Source: Algimonas porphyrae (GTDB taxonomy: Bacteria > Pseudomonadota > Alphaproteobacteria > Caulobacterales > Maricaulaceae). Taken from it: a stretch of DNA of 64,000 nt. Position numbers and translations under genes: made by a program. Of the stretch, positions 8,091-15,947 are shown in pieces; position 1 is the first letter of the stretch; the number at the start of each line of letters is the position of its first letter. The notes beneath the pieces are model-generated. The model was given only the letters and a program-made list of their open reading frames with translations. It had not been told where the DNA came from and did no database searches. The stretch spans positions 932,001 to 996,000 of the forward strand of contig NZ_CP163424.1 in assembly GCF_041429795.1 (NCBI RefSeq), read 5' to 3'.

Positions 8091-9062
8091 ATGAGCGGAA
8101 TCGTGCATGCGTGGAAAATCGACGGAAACGGGCAGGCCAGTCCTGCCGCCATTGACGATTTCGACGAACCGCTGGCGGAAGGGTATTACTGGTATCATTT
8201 CGATCGCAACGATCCCGCTACGCAGGCGCTGTTCGATGCCGATGAAGGGGTCGACGTGATTGCGACGCGCACCTTGCTGGCAGCGGATACGCGTCCGCGC
8301 ACTATTGTCCGGGGTCGGGACGTGCTGATCAATCTGCGCGGCGTGAACCTCAACCCCGGGGCCCAGCCCGAAGACATGATCCCGCTTCGCTTCTTCATCC
8401 AGGCAGGTCGCGTGATTACCTGTAACGGCAAACCAATGAAGGCGATCGGCGACATGGTCGAACGTTTGGAAACGCAAACCGTATCGCGCACACCCGGCGG
8501 TTTTATCGCGACATTCGCACTCGCCGTCATCGAGCGCATGACGCCGACCATTACCGACCTGAACGAACAGGTCGATGAACTGGAAGACCTGATCGACAGC
8601 AGTGGACGAAATCGTCACGATCAGGCGCGTCCCAAGGTCGCGGAACTGCGCCGCGAAGCCATTTTGCTGCGCCGCTATCTCGCGCCGCAAAAGGATGCGC
8701 TCATCACCTTGTCGCAGCAGCAACTGCCTTGGATCGGGCAGGACGATCAATTGCGTCTGCGCGACGCAGCCGATCAGGCGACGCGTGTTGCCGAGGAGCT
8801 CGACGCGGTGCGTGAGCGCTGCGCCATCGTCAAGGATCAGCTGACAGACATACGGGCCGAGCAAATGAACCAGAATATGATGATCCTGTCCGTGGTCGCT
8901 GCGATCTTTCTCCCTCTGGGTCTGATAAGCGGGATGATGGGCATCAATGTCGGCGGCATGCCATGGGTCGAAGCCGAGATGGGTTTCTGGTATGTGACAG
9001 CGATTGTGGTCGCCATCGGCCTGCTCCAGCTTGCCCTGTTCCGTCTGCTCAAATGGCTATAG
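8091..9062 (+). CDS. zntB: ZntB/CorA-family divalent metal transporter
   Basis: A 323-residue inner-membrane transporter of the CorA superfamily. A soluble amino-terminal domain of about 255 residues, with long charged helices (LNEQVDELEDLID and LRREAILLRRYLAPQ), leads to two carboxy-terminal membrane helices at about 265-285 and 300-320. The loop signature is GMMGINVGGMP, where classical CorA would have a GMN triplet. GIN-VGG is the form seen in ZntB proteins, which carry Zn2+ or other divalent cations. It follows pabBC by 32 bp and may be in the same transcript. Confidence 0.88.
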   Translation: MSGIVHAWKIDGNGQASPAAIDDFDEPLAEGYYWYHFDRNDPATQALFDADEGVDVIATRTLLAADTRPRTIVRGRDVLINLRGVNLNPGAQPEDMIPLRFFIQAGRVITCNGKPMKAIGDMVERLETQTVSRTPGGFIATFALAVIERMTPTITDLNEQVDELEDLIDSSGRNRHDQARPKVAELRREAILLRRYLAPQKDALITLSQQQLPWIGQDDQLRLRDAADQATRVAEELDAVRERCAIVKDQLTDIRAEQMNQNMMILSVVAAIFLPLGLISGMMGINVGGMPWVEAEMGFWYVTAIVVAIGLLQLALFRLLKWL

Positions 9063-9108
9063 CGGTGGATGTGTTCGCAATGCCCCTGACGGAAATGGAT
9101 CGGTAGAC

Positions 9109-10134
9109 GTGGACCTTCTTCTCGATTTCGCGAGCAGTTTCTTCACGCAGCTACGCTCGCCGACGCTCGCCTTCCTGATCGGTGGGGCGCTACTGGCCGC
9201 GCTGGGCAGCAAGCTCACCGTGCCGGACGCGATCTATCAATTCATCATCTTCATGCTGCTGATGCGGATCGGTCTGCATGGCGGCATGGAAATTCGCGAT
9301 GCCGATCTGACGGCATTGGCATTGCCGGCGCTGATGGCGGCGTTGACCGGGATCATCTGTGTCCTGCTCGGCTGGGCGACGCTGGCCCGGCTGCCCGGTA
9401 TCCGGTTCGACGATGCGATCGCTACATCGGGCCTGTTCGGTGCGGTCAGCGCCTCGACCCTGGCGGCTGCACTCGTCGTGATGGAACAGGAAGCATTGAT
9501 CTATGAAGCGTGGGCGCCCGCCCTCTACCCGTTCATGGATATCCCTGCGCTCGTGCTCGCCATTGTTCTGGCCAGTCTGCATGCGCAGAAGCGCCGCGTC
9601 GCCGAAGGCGGCGATGTCGGCGAACGCCCGAAGGTCGGGGTCTGGAAAATCATCAAAGACAGCCTGCGCGGCGCGGCCCTGTCGGCGCTTCTGCTCGGCA
9701 TCGCGATCGGACTGTTTGCCGAACCCGGACGCGTCTACGAGGAATTCTACAATCCGCTGTTCCGGGGCTTTCTGTCGATCCTGCTGATGATCATGGGCAT
9801 GGAAGCCTATTCGCGGCTGGCGGAACTGCGCGGTGTGGCGCACTGGTTCGCCGTTTACGCTCTGCTCGCCCCTATCGCGCACGGGCTGATCGGCTTCGGA
9901 CTTGGCTATATCGCTCACATCACGGTCGGGTTTAGCCCCGGCGGTGTCGTCATTCTGGCGATCATCGCAGCATCCAACTCCGACATTTCGGGCCCGCCGA
10001 CATTGCGGGCAGGCATTCCGTCCGCCAATCCGGCATCCTTCATCGGGTCATCCACCAGTATCGGTACGCCGATTGCGATCGCCGTCTGCATCCCGCTCTT
10101 TCTGGCGCTAGGCGAGATGGTCTTCGGCACATAG
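9109..10134 (+). CDS. sbtA: SbtA-type sodium-dependent bicarbonate transporter-like permease
   Basis: A 341-residue polytopic membrane protein matching the SbtA family, which in cyanobacteria takes up bicarbonate with sodium. It has about ten hydrophobic segments in two inverted halves, with the repeats' conserved loops FGAVSASTLAAAL (about 110-122) and AASNSDISGPPTLRAG (about 289-304), plus SSTSIGTPIAIA. The start is set at GTG 9109 (VDLLLDFASSFF); the frame upstream of this is not protein-like. The next gene encodes a PII-like protein 11 bp away, exactly as SbtB accompanies SbtA, which strongly supports the call. Confidence 0.88.
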   Translation: MDLLLDFASSFFTQLRSPTLAFLIGGALLAALGSKLTVPDAIYQFIIFMLLMRIGLHGGMEIRDADLTALALPALMAALTGIICVLLGWATLARLPGIRFDDAIATSGLFGAVSASTLAAALVVMEQEALIYEAWAPALYPFMDIPALVLAIVLASLHAQKRRVAEGGDVGERPKVGVWKIIKDSLRGAALSALLLGIAIGLFAEPGRVYEEFYNPLFRGFLSILLMIMGMEAYSRLAELRGVAHWFAVYALLAPIAHGLIGFGLGYIAHITVGFSPGGVVILAIIAASNSDISGPPTLRAGIPSANPASFIGSSTSIGTPIAIAVCIPLFLALGEMVFGT

Positions 10135-10145
10135 GAGGCTCACAC

Positions 10146-10460
10146 ATGTTCTCAAACGCAACCAAACTGACCGTCATTGCCGAGCGGCTTCTGCAGGAGC
10201 GCATCATCGAGATGCTTTATGCAGGCGGGGCCAAGGGTCACACCGTGTTCGACGGCAGCGGCAAGGGTGAGCACAGTAATCGCCGAGGCGACCGCGCGGC
10301 CGTGATTCACGATTTCACGATCGTGCAACTCGACGTCGTGTTCGGTAATAGCGACGAAGCCCGCAAGGTCGCCGAAGACATCGCAGATACGCTATTCGTC
10401 GACTATGCCGGCATCGTTTATCTGACTCCGGTCGAGATCATCCGGGCGAAGCGGTTTTAG
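10146..10460 (+). CDS. sbtB: PII-like signalling protein (SbtB-like)
   Basis: A 104-residue ferredoxin-fold PII relative, expected to form trimers and block or tune the adjacent SbtA-like permease in response to adenine nucleotides. The amino half has KLTVIAERLLQERIIEMLYAGGAKGHTVF. The T-loop region is a short charged stretch GSGKGEHSNRRGDR instead of the classic uridylylation loop of GlnB, and there is no PII tyrosine. The chain ends VEIIRAKRF, so the carboxy-terminal redox loop (paired Cys) of some cyanobacterial SbtB is absent. A strong AGGAGG precedes the ATG by 7 bases. Confidence 0.87.
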   Translation: MFSNATKLTVIAERLLQERIIEMLYAGGAKGHTVFDGSGKGEHSNRRGDRAAVIHDFTIVQLDVVFGNSDEARKVAEDIADTLFVDYAGIVYLTPVEIIRAKRF

Positions 10461-10550
10461 CTGCTCGCGTGGTCATGCAGGCCTGTGACAGCATGGCAAT
10501 GGCGGCAGCGTCAGAACGGACAGAGCTGCCCTAAAGGGCGGTGATCACGA

Positions 10551-11909
10551 TCAGCACTCAATCACATTGACGGCCAGCCCGCCTTGGCTGGTTTCCTTAT
10601 ATTTGCTGCTCATATCGAGGCCGGTCTGGCGCATGGTTTCGATCACCTGATCGAGACTGACGATCATCTGTCCCGGCGCGTGCAGGGCCAGGCGCGCAGC
10701 GTTGGCCGCCTTGACAGCCCCGATGGCGTTGCGCTCGATACAGGGGATCTGGACGAGACCGGCGACCGGGTCGCACGTCAGGCCGAGATTGTGTTCCATT
10801 CCGATTTCGGCGGCACTGGCGACTTGTTCGGGCGTACCGCCCCAGACCGCACAAAGCCCGCCTGCCGCCATGGAACAGGCGACGCCCACTTCGCCCTGAC
10901 AGCCCATCTCAGCCCCCGAGATCGAGGCGCGCTGTTTGTAGAGCAGTCCGATTCCGCCCGCCGTCAGAAGGAAGCGCCGCGTCTGTTCTGTCTGCATCGT
11001 CCCATCTTCGTCATGGCAGTAATGGCGGATGATGGACGGGATGATTCCGGCGGCGCCGTTGGTCGGGGCGGTCACGACCTGACCCCCGGCGGCATTCTCC
11101 TCATTCACAGCCATGGCATAGACATTGAGCCAGTCGAACAGCGCCTCGCGTTCATTCGGCGGCGCGGAGTTCAATTTGGTCCAGAGCCCAGCGGCGCGCC
11201 GACGGACCTTGAGCGATCCGGGCAGGAGGCCTTGAGCGTTGAGGCCGCGGTCTACGCTTTCCATCATGACGGCGGCGATCCGGTCGAGGCGGGCAATCGT
11301 TTTCTGGCGTGGTCGCTTGGCGTCCTCATTGGCCAGGATGATATTGCAGATCGACTGGTTCTCACGGGCGCAGATTTGCAGCAACTCTTCTGCCGAGCCG
11401 AACGGAAAGGGGCTGGCATCGCCGACATGCACCAGATCGTCCGGCGAGGGTTTGGATAATTGCGCATGACTGGCAATGAACCCGCCCCCGGTCGAATAAT
11501 AGGTGCGGCTGTCAATGATCTCGCCGTCCCGGCTGGCGATCATCTCCAATTCGTTCGGATGCAGACGGGTCGGGGTTTCATAATCGATCGTAACAATGAC
11601 TTCGGTGCCGTCGGGCAGGCTGCCACTGTCAGTCAGTGCGGACAGGGCCACCTCTGCTTCGTCCATCTGGATGGTTTCGGGTTTGAAGCCCAGCAGGCCC
11701 AGCTTGGCGGCGCGAAATGTGCCGTGACCCTCGCCAGTAAAGGCCAGGCTGCCGCGAAACACCATTTCAATCCGCTCCGGCGCAGCGTCTTCGGTCAGCT
11801 CTTTCTTGATCAGGCGCTGCCGGTAACGCGCAGCCACCCGCATCGGCCCGACCGTGTGCGACGATGACGGTCCGACACCAACCCGGAAGATATCGAGAAC
11901 TGACAACAT
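10551..11909 (-). CDS. sdaA: L-serine ammonia-lyase (iron-sulfur type)
   Basis: A 452-residue single-chain L-serine dehydratase that converts L-serine to pyruvate and ammonia using a [4Fe-4S] cluster. The beta-type domain opens with LDIFRVGVGPSSSHTVGPMRVA. The catalytic domain has PTNGAAGIIPSIIRHYC (around 300), GAEMGCQGEVGVACSMAAG (around 350) and LGLTCDPVAGLVQIPCIERNA (around 395), supplying the cluster cysteines. Length and order are those of SdaA/SdaB. It is transcribed leftward on its own, convergent with sbtB. Confidence 0.95.
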   Translation of the reverse strand: MLSVLDIFRVGVGPSSSHTVGPMRVAARYRQRLIKKELTEDAAPERIEMVFRGSLAFTGEGHGTFRAAKLGLLGFKPETIQMDEAEVALSALTDSGSLPDGTEVIVTIDYETPTRLHPNELEMIASRDGEIIDSRTYYSTGGGFIASHAQLSKPSPDDLVHVGDASPFPFGSAEELLQICARENQSICNIILANEDAKRPRQKTIARLDRIAAVMMESVDRGLNAQGLLPGSLKVRRRAAGLWTKLNSAPPNEREALFDWLNVYAMAVNEENAAGGQVVTAPTNGAAGIIPSIIRHYCHDEDGTMQTEQTRRFLLTAGGIGLLYKQRASISGAEMGCQGEVGVACSMAAGGLCAVWGGTPEQVASAAEIGMEHNLGLTCDPVAGLVQIPCIERNAIGAVKAANAARLALHAPGQMIVSLDQVIETMRQTGLDMSSKYKETSQGGLAVNVIEC

Positions 11910-11983
11910 AGGTGGATGCTACGGCCATTTATCGGACAAGAAAAGCCTTGATGGCCCGTTCTGACGGGTAAAGGCGACCGGCT

Positions 11984-13000
11984 TCAGAAACGGTAACTGA
12001 CGCGCAAAGCATCCTGACAGAAAAGATCGAGTTCATTGAGCGCAACACGCTCGATTGCGTCGACCAGCGTGTCCAGATCGGCCCCGCTGCCTGATGCGGA
12101 AGCAGAGGCATGATCGAGGTTGCGCAGATAGGTTTCGTACCGGCCCTGTGACTGTTCTTCCAGCAGCGCATTATCGGTGATAGCCTTGGTTGCCCCGGAG
12201 ACGAACAGCGTGACGGCCAGGAAATCGACCCAGTCGGTCGGGATGATATGGGCGGTATCGACCAACTTCACGGCGAGTGACAGAAAGGCGAAGGCGGCGG
12301 CGGAAAAATACATGACGTCCTGCAAGGACGTGACTGCGCGCAAGCGACCGCGCAGATGGGCCACTTCGCCGATGGCGAAATTACTCTGATAGCGAATGCG
12401 CAATTCCTCATAGGCCTCCAGTGATTGCGACGCGATGGCCGGGTCGGCGTTGTCCAGACGGGCATGGGGTGGCGTTTTCAGCGCTGTATCGGGGTTGAAC
12501 CGTTCCATCACGGCCATGCCGGTATTGAGGTCGTTTTCCAGTCGCGACAACTGGGCGCTGGAAAAGCTTGCGACCTGCTCGGCCAGACTGTCCCTGTCGG
12601 CGGCATTGTCGCCCAGATGGAAACTCTGGAATTTCAGACTGCGAATCCTCTCACTGGCGAACCGGTTGAGCAGCCACTTCTCCTTCTGCCGTGTGACGAT
12701 GATGAAGGCCTGCAGCCCGATGCCGACGATCGCCAGCACCGCCGCGCCGAGAGTCAATATCCGGGTCCAGTCGCCGGCATCCAGCACCAATGCGTCCGCA
12801 ATGGTATAGACGGCACTGATCGCAATCAGCAGGATCGCGAACCGGCCGACCCTGTGGTAGACTGACTTGCCACTCAGGGCGAGGGCGTCGTGATGGATGA
12901 AAGCCGAATCCAGTACCGGATTGTCAAGTAACGGTTCGATCCTGTCGAAGCGCGCTCGCGTCGCGTCGCTCGGAAACATGTCGCGGTTCGCAATTTCCAT
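11984..13000 (-). CDS. Four-helix membrane protein with two 2-TM hairpins (SLATT/DUF4231-like)
   Basis: A 338-residue inner-membrane protein. Hydrophobic helices lie at about 52-73, 81-103, 229-247 and 257-275, forming two hairpins separated by a charged, mostly helical cytoplasmic section. The first hairpin is followed by WLLNRFASERIRSLKFQSF, which resembles the W-x-x-x-R-x-x-AE-x-x-K/R pattern after the helices of SLATT and DUF4231 proteins. Those families are proposed pore-forming effectors or sensors in bacterial conflict systems. The resemblance was judged by eye and is only moderate. The gene diverges from the protease-propeller gene across a 124-bp gap. Confidence 0.6.
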   Translation of the reverse strand: MEIANRDMFPSDATRARFDRIEPLLDNPVLDSAFIHHDALALSGKSVYHRVGRFAILLIAISAVYTIADALVLDAGDWTRILTLGAAVLAIVGIGLQAFIIVTRQKEKWLLNRFASERIRSLKFQSFHLGDNAADRDSLAEQVASFSSAQLSRLENDLNTGMAVMERFNPDTALKTPPHARLDNADPAIASQSLEAYEELRIRYQSNFAIGEVAHLRGRLRAVTSLQDVMYFSAAAFAFLSLAVKLVDTAHIIPTDWVDFLAVTLFVSGATKAITDNALLEEQSQGRYETYLRNLDHASASASGSGADLDTLVDAIERVALNELDLFCQDALRVSYRF

Positions 13001-13124
13001 GCGGCTCCCCTTTTGCGCCTGTCAAAGACGCGCTTAACAGACGGGCTGCGCGGGTCAAACGCAGGCTAATTGGCTTTGTCATGCGCGGGCAAGCTGCTAG
13101 CCAAGTGAAGACGGGGAGACGCGA

Positions 13125-15653
13125 ATGGCGTTCAGGACAAGACAGATTATCGGCGCGCTGACAGGCCTCTCACTGCTTCTGCCCGGGCTCAGTCTGGCAC
13201 AAACACCGGCAACGGAGCTACCAGAGCCCACCGTCGATCTGGGCGCGATTATCGCGGCTGATCTGGAGTCGCGCGAACCGGTTGCCGATGCGGAGGCGCA
13301 AAACGGTACTCCCTTGGCATACCATGCGCGTATGGGGATGGAGGATGAGAATATCGTGCAGGATAAAATCCGTCAGGCGGCAGAAGATACCGCCGCCGGA
13401 CTGTGTGATAATCCTGAGACGGACTCGCTCGAAAAATGTCCGTTCAAACTTCCAGCGCGGTCCTATGGTTCCATTGCCGTTCCGCGTCATGCGGCTCCGT
13501 TCCAGACCCAGATCGTCTATTCCGACTGGGCCACGGAGCAACCGTCCTACAGAGCGGCCAATACGGCGCTTCAGCCCTGGGAAAAGCGGCATATATGCGG
13601 CGGAACGCTGATCGCGCCCGACTGGGTTCTGACGGCGGCCCATTGTCTGAAATCTCCGAGCCCGGACGTTTACGGCGTACGCCTGGATGTCGGTAATATT
13701 GCGACCGACACGTCGTCTGTCATCCCTGTCAAATCGTACCGCATCCATCCCTGCTATGATGCCAGCCGGACCCGCAACGATGTTGCGCTTCTGCAACTGG
13801 ACACGAGCGGAGTGAGTCTGTCGCTCGAACCGATGGAGCCGAATGTGGACCTTATGACGGCCGGTATCGACATGCCGGGCATGCTCGAGGATGTCATCCT
13901 GTTCGATAGGGGTGCCGCCCTATTGCAGTTTGCAGATGGACGACTCGCGTTTCTTGACCTCAAGCGCGGCACGCGGCGCGCCGTCGATCCTGTCACGGGC
14001 CCCGAGCGACAGATACGCACAGGTCGCGGCTTCGTTCTGCAATGGGCAGGCAAGCGCTACAGTCTGATCACGGATCCCGACCGTCCGGCTGACGAGGCCG
14101 TTCATGCGGAACCGATTGTTGCTGCGGATTACAATGTGGAGACAGGGGAACTTGTCTTGGTCGGATCGAGCGGCCTGGCGACCGTGAAAAATGGTCGTCG
14201 TCCATCCCGTAGCCTCCAGCTGAGTGCTGCCCCCAAGGCCGTATCGATCCTGCCCAACCATCGCCTCGGTGTGGAACGACAGAATTCATCCTATGCCGTC
14301 TGGGATATGCGCCGGAACAGACAGATCGTGTCGTTTCCAGCGATGTCCGAATCCAGCAAGGAGTTTCCGCTCCTGTTTGAAGGGAAGCCCAAATATGTTT
14401 TTCGGGAGATGGCTGGCACGGTCGTGCGCGGCGAAGCCGTTTTCGTGCAGGACACGCACACCCTGATCAACAATGATGGAGCGCTGTCCGTTACGGATCA
14501 TGATAGGGGGCGCGTGCAGGCGGTGGGCCAGACAGGCCTGACCCACCCGCGTCTGTCCCTCAGTCCGAATGGACGCTATCTGGTCGCGTTCGGCCTGAAG
14601 CGCGACGGCGAGCTGGGTCGGGGATATGGAGAAATCTGGGACCTGAAACGATCCCGCGCGCCGAAACTGTTCGAAACCGATGACGGTTTCACTGATGCCA
14701 CGCCGCAATTCACGAAAGACGGGAAGCGTTTCGTCCTGTGGAATATTGAAGGCCTGAGCCAGGTCTGGCGCCTGACGGATGATGACCCGGCCCACACGCT
14801 CAATCATAGCCTGCTGATCCGTGGTGGGCGTCTTGATGCCGACGGACGAATCAACGTGATTACGGAATATGGCACGGCGCAAGTCTGGGACGCGACGACG
14901 GGTCAACCGATGGCGCGTGTCTATCATGGCGGCAAGCTGGCCGGTACGGACTTGCTGGGTTCAGTCTTTCTGACCTGGAGCCGGACCGGTCGTATTCGGG
15001 TCTGGAACGCCGATACGGGGCGTCAAGACCTGCACTTCATCCTGTCGGATGCGGGCGACGTTTCGAGCATCGGCGCCGATGGCCGTACTGCAAGCGCCGC
15101 GAAGGTCAGCCTGATCGATCTGTCGCAAAGCACGCGCGTGGCAGAACTGCCAGACCGTGTCACCGCATTTGGCTGGGGGAAAATGAAGAAACCAGCCGGT
15201 GCGCCGCCTTCAGCCAGCCTGCGCATGTTGTCCCTGTCGCCGATCGACTGGGATGATTGCGTCGATCAAATGAGCGACGGCACGCGCCGGAACACGGCCG
15301 CGATGCGTGACGAGAATGCGTTCTGCGTGATGGGGCCACGCCGTAAGACCTGTCAGGGCGATAGTGGCGGCCCTGTCGTCGGAGACGGTGAACTGGTCGG
15401 CATTGTCAGTGTCGGGTCCGGCGTGTGCAAGGCCGATGGTAAACCGTCGACCTATATGACAGTGGCGCGATATCGGGACTGGATCCAGAACCATGTTTGC
15501 CCGACCCAATTGTCCGACACGGCATCGGGGTCGTCCCGGACCGGGCAGGGAGTCGCCGCGCAGCCGTCGGGCGACTATCCGGAATTTTGTCGCGGCTGGA
15601 CGCCGCCACGACAGGCGGCGGCGCTATCCTGCCCGGACAATTCGTCGTTCTAG
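13125..15653 (+). CDS. Secreted trypsin-fold serine protease interrupted by a beta-propeller-like insert
   Basis: An 842-residue secreted protein with a signal peptide of about 26 residues (ending SLAQ). The catalytic triad of a chymotrypsin-fold protease is complete but split: His173 in LTAAHCL, Asp219 in NDVALLQLD, Ser747 in CQGDSGGP. About 528 residues separate Asp and Ser where some 90 are usual. The extra part, about 240-700, contains repeating strand motifs such as AVWDMRRNRQIVSF, GEIWDLKRSRAPKLF, AQVWDATTGQPMARV and IRVWNADTGRQDLHF, as in WD40-type propellers. Lys741 stands at chymotrypsin position 189, so trypsin-like Arg/Lys specificity is unlikely. An AAGACGGGGAGACGCG leader gives a strong ribosome site. 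Its stop codon abuts the lipoprotein's stop. Confidence 0.88.
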   Translation: MAFRTRQIIGALTGLSLLLPGLSLAQTPATELPEPTVDLGAIIAADLESREPVADAEAQNGTPLAYHARMGMEDENIVQDKIRQAAEDTAAGLCDNPETDSLEKCPFKLPARSYGSIAVPRHAAPFQTQIVYSDWATEQPSYRAANTALQPWEKRHICGGTLIAPDWVLTAAHCLKSPSPDVYGVRLDVGNIATDTSSVIPVKSYRIHPCYDASRTRNDVALLQLDTSGVSLSLEPMEPNVDLMTAGIDMPGMLEDVILFDRGAALLQFADGRLAFLDLKRGTRRAVDPVTGPERQIRTGRGFVLQWAGKRYSLITDPDRPADEAVHAEPIVAADYNVETGELVLVGSSGLATVKNGRRPSRSLQLSAAPKAVSILPNHRLGVERQNSSYAVWDMRRNRQIVSFPAMSESSKEFPLLFEGKPKYVFREMAGTVVRGEAVFVQDTHTLINNDGALSVTDHDRGRVQAVGQTGLTHPRLSLSPNGRYLVAFGLKRDGELGRGYGEIWDLKRSRAPKLFETDDGFTDATPQFTKDGKRFVLWNIEGLSQVWRLTDDDPAHTLNHSLLIRGGRLDADGRINVITEYGTAQVWDATTGQPMARVYHGGKLAGTDLLGSVFLTWSRTGRIRVWNADTGRQDLHFILSDAGDVSSIGADGRTASAAKVSLIDLSQSTRVAELPDRVTAFGWGKMKKPAGAPPSASLRMLSLSPIDWDDCVDQMSDGTRRNTAAMRDENAFCVMGPRRKTCQGDSGGPVVGDGELVGIVSVGSGVCKADGKPSTYMTVARYRDWIQNHVCPTQLSDTASGSSRTGQGVAAQPSGDYPEFCRGWTPPRQAAALSCPDNSSF

Positions 15654-15920
15654 CTACTGATCGGGTGCGTCGACTGATCCACCGGGGTTGGTGCCGCCGC
15701 CCTGAATGATCACTGTCCCGCCGCCTTGTTCGCACTGACCATTGGCATTGGCGATGATGCACAGACAGGTTCCGTCATCGTCGCGAATGTCGCAGCGCTC
15801 CTCGGACGTCGGCGCAACCATAGCGTTCGTCATCATATCGTCGGACTTGGTCTCATCGACGGTTGTCGTACAAGCGGCCAGCCCCAGCATCGCAACGGCA
15901 AAAATGGACAATATTTTCAT
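15654..15920 (-). CDS. Small lipoprotein, cysteine-containing
   Basis: An 88-residue protein with a lipoprotein signal (LGLAAC, Cys at about 17). The mature part has an acidic stretch, then a compact CDIRDDDGTCLC...GQC segment with four cysteines, and a Gly-rich tail TVIIQGGGTNPGG. I do not recognise the family. GGGGAGAG lies 4 bases before the ATG. It is co-oriented with and 27 bp downstream of the TIR-TPR gene, so it is probably the second gene of that operon. Its stop codon directly abuts the stop of the convergent protease gene (TAG then CTA at 15651-15656). Confidence 0.75.
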   Translation of the reverse strand: MKILSIFAVAMLGLAACTTTVDETKSDDMMTNAMVAPTSEERCDIRDDDGTCLCIIANANGQCEQGGGTVIIQGGGTNPGGSVDAPDQ

Positions 15921-15947
15921 TGTTCTCTCCCCTGATTGATGTCCTGC

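Noticed and set aside
10528-10539. GCCC-TAAA-GGGC hairpin between sbtB and sdaA as a terminator
   Set aside because: The stem is only 4 bp and no T tract follows in either direction.
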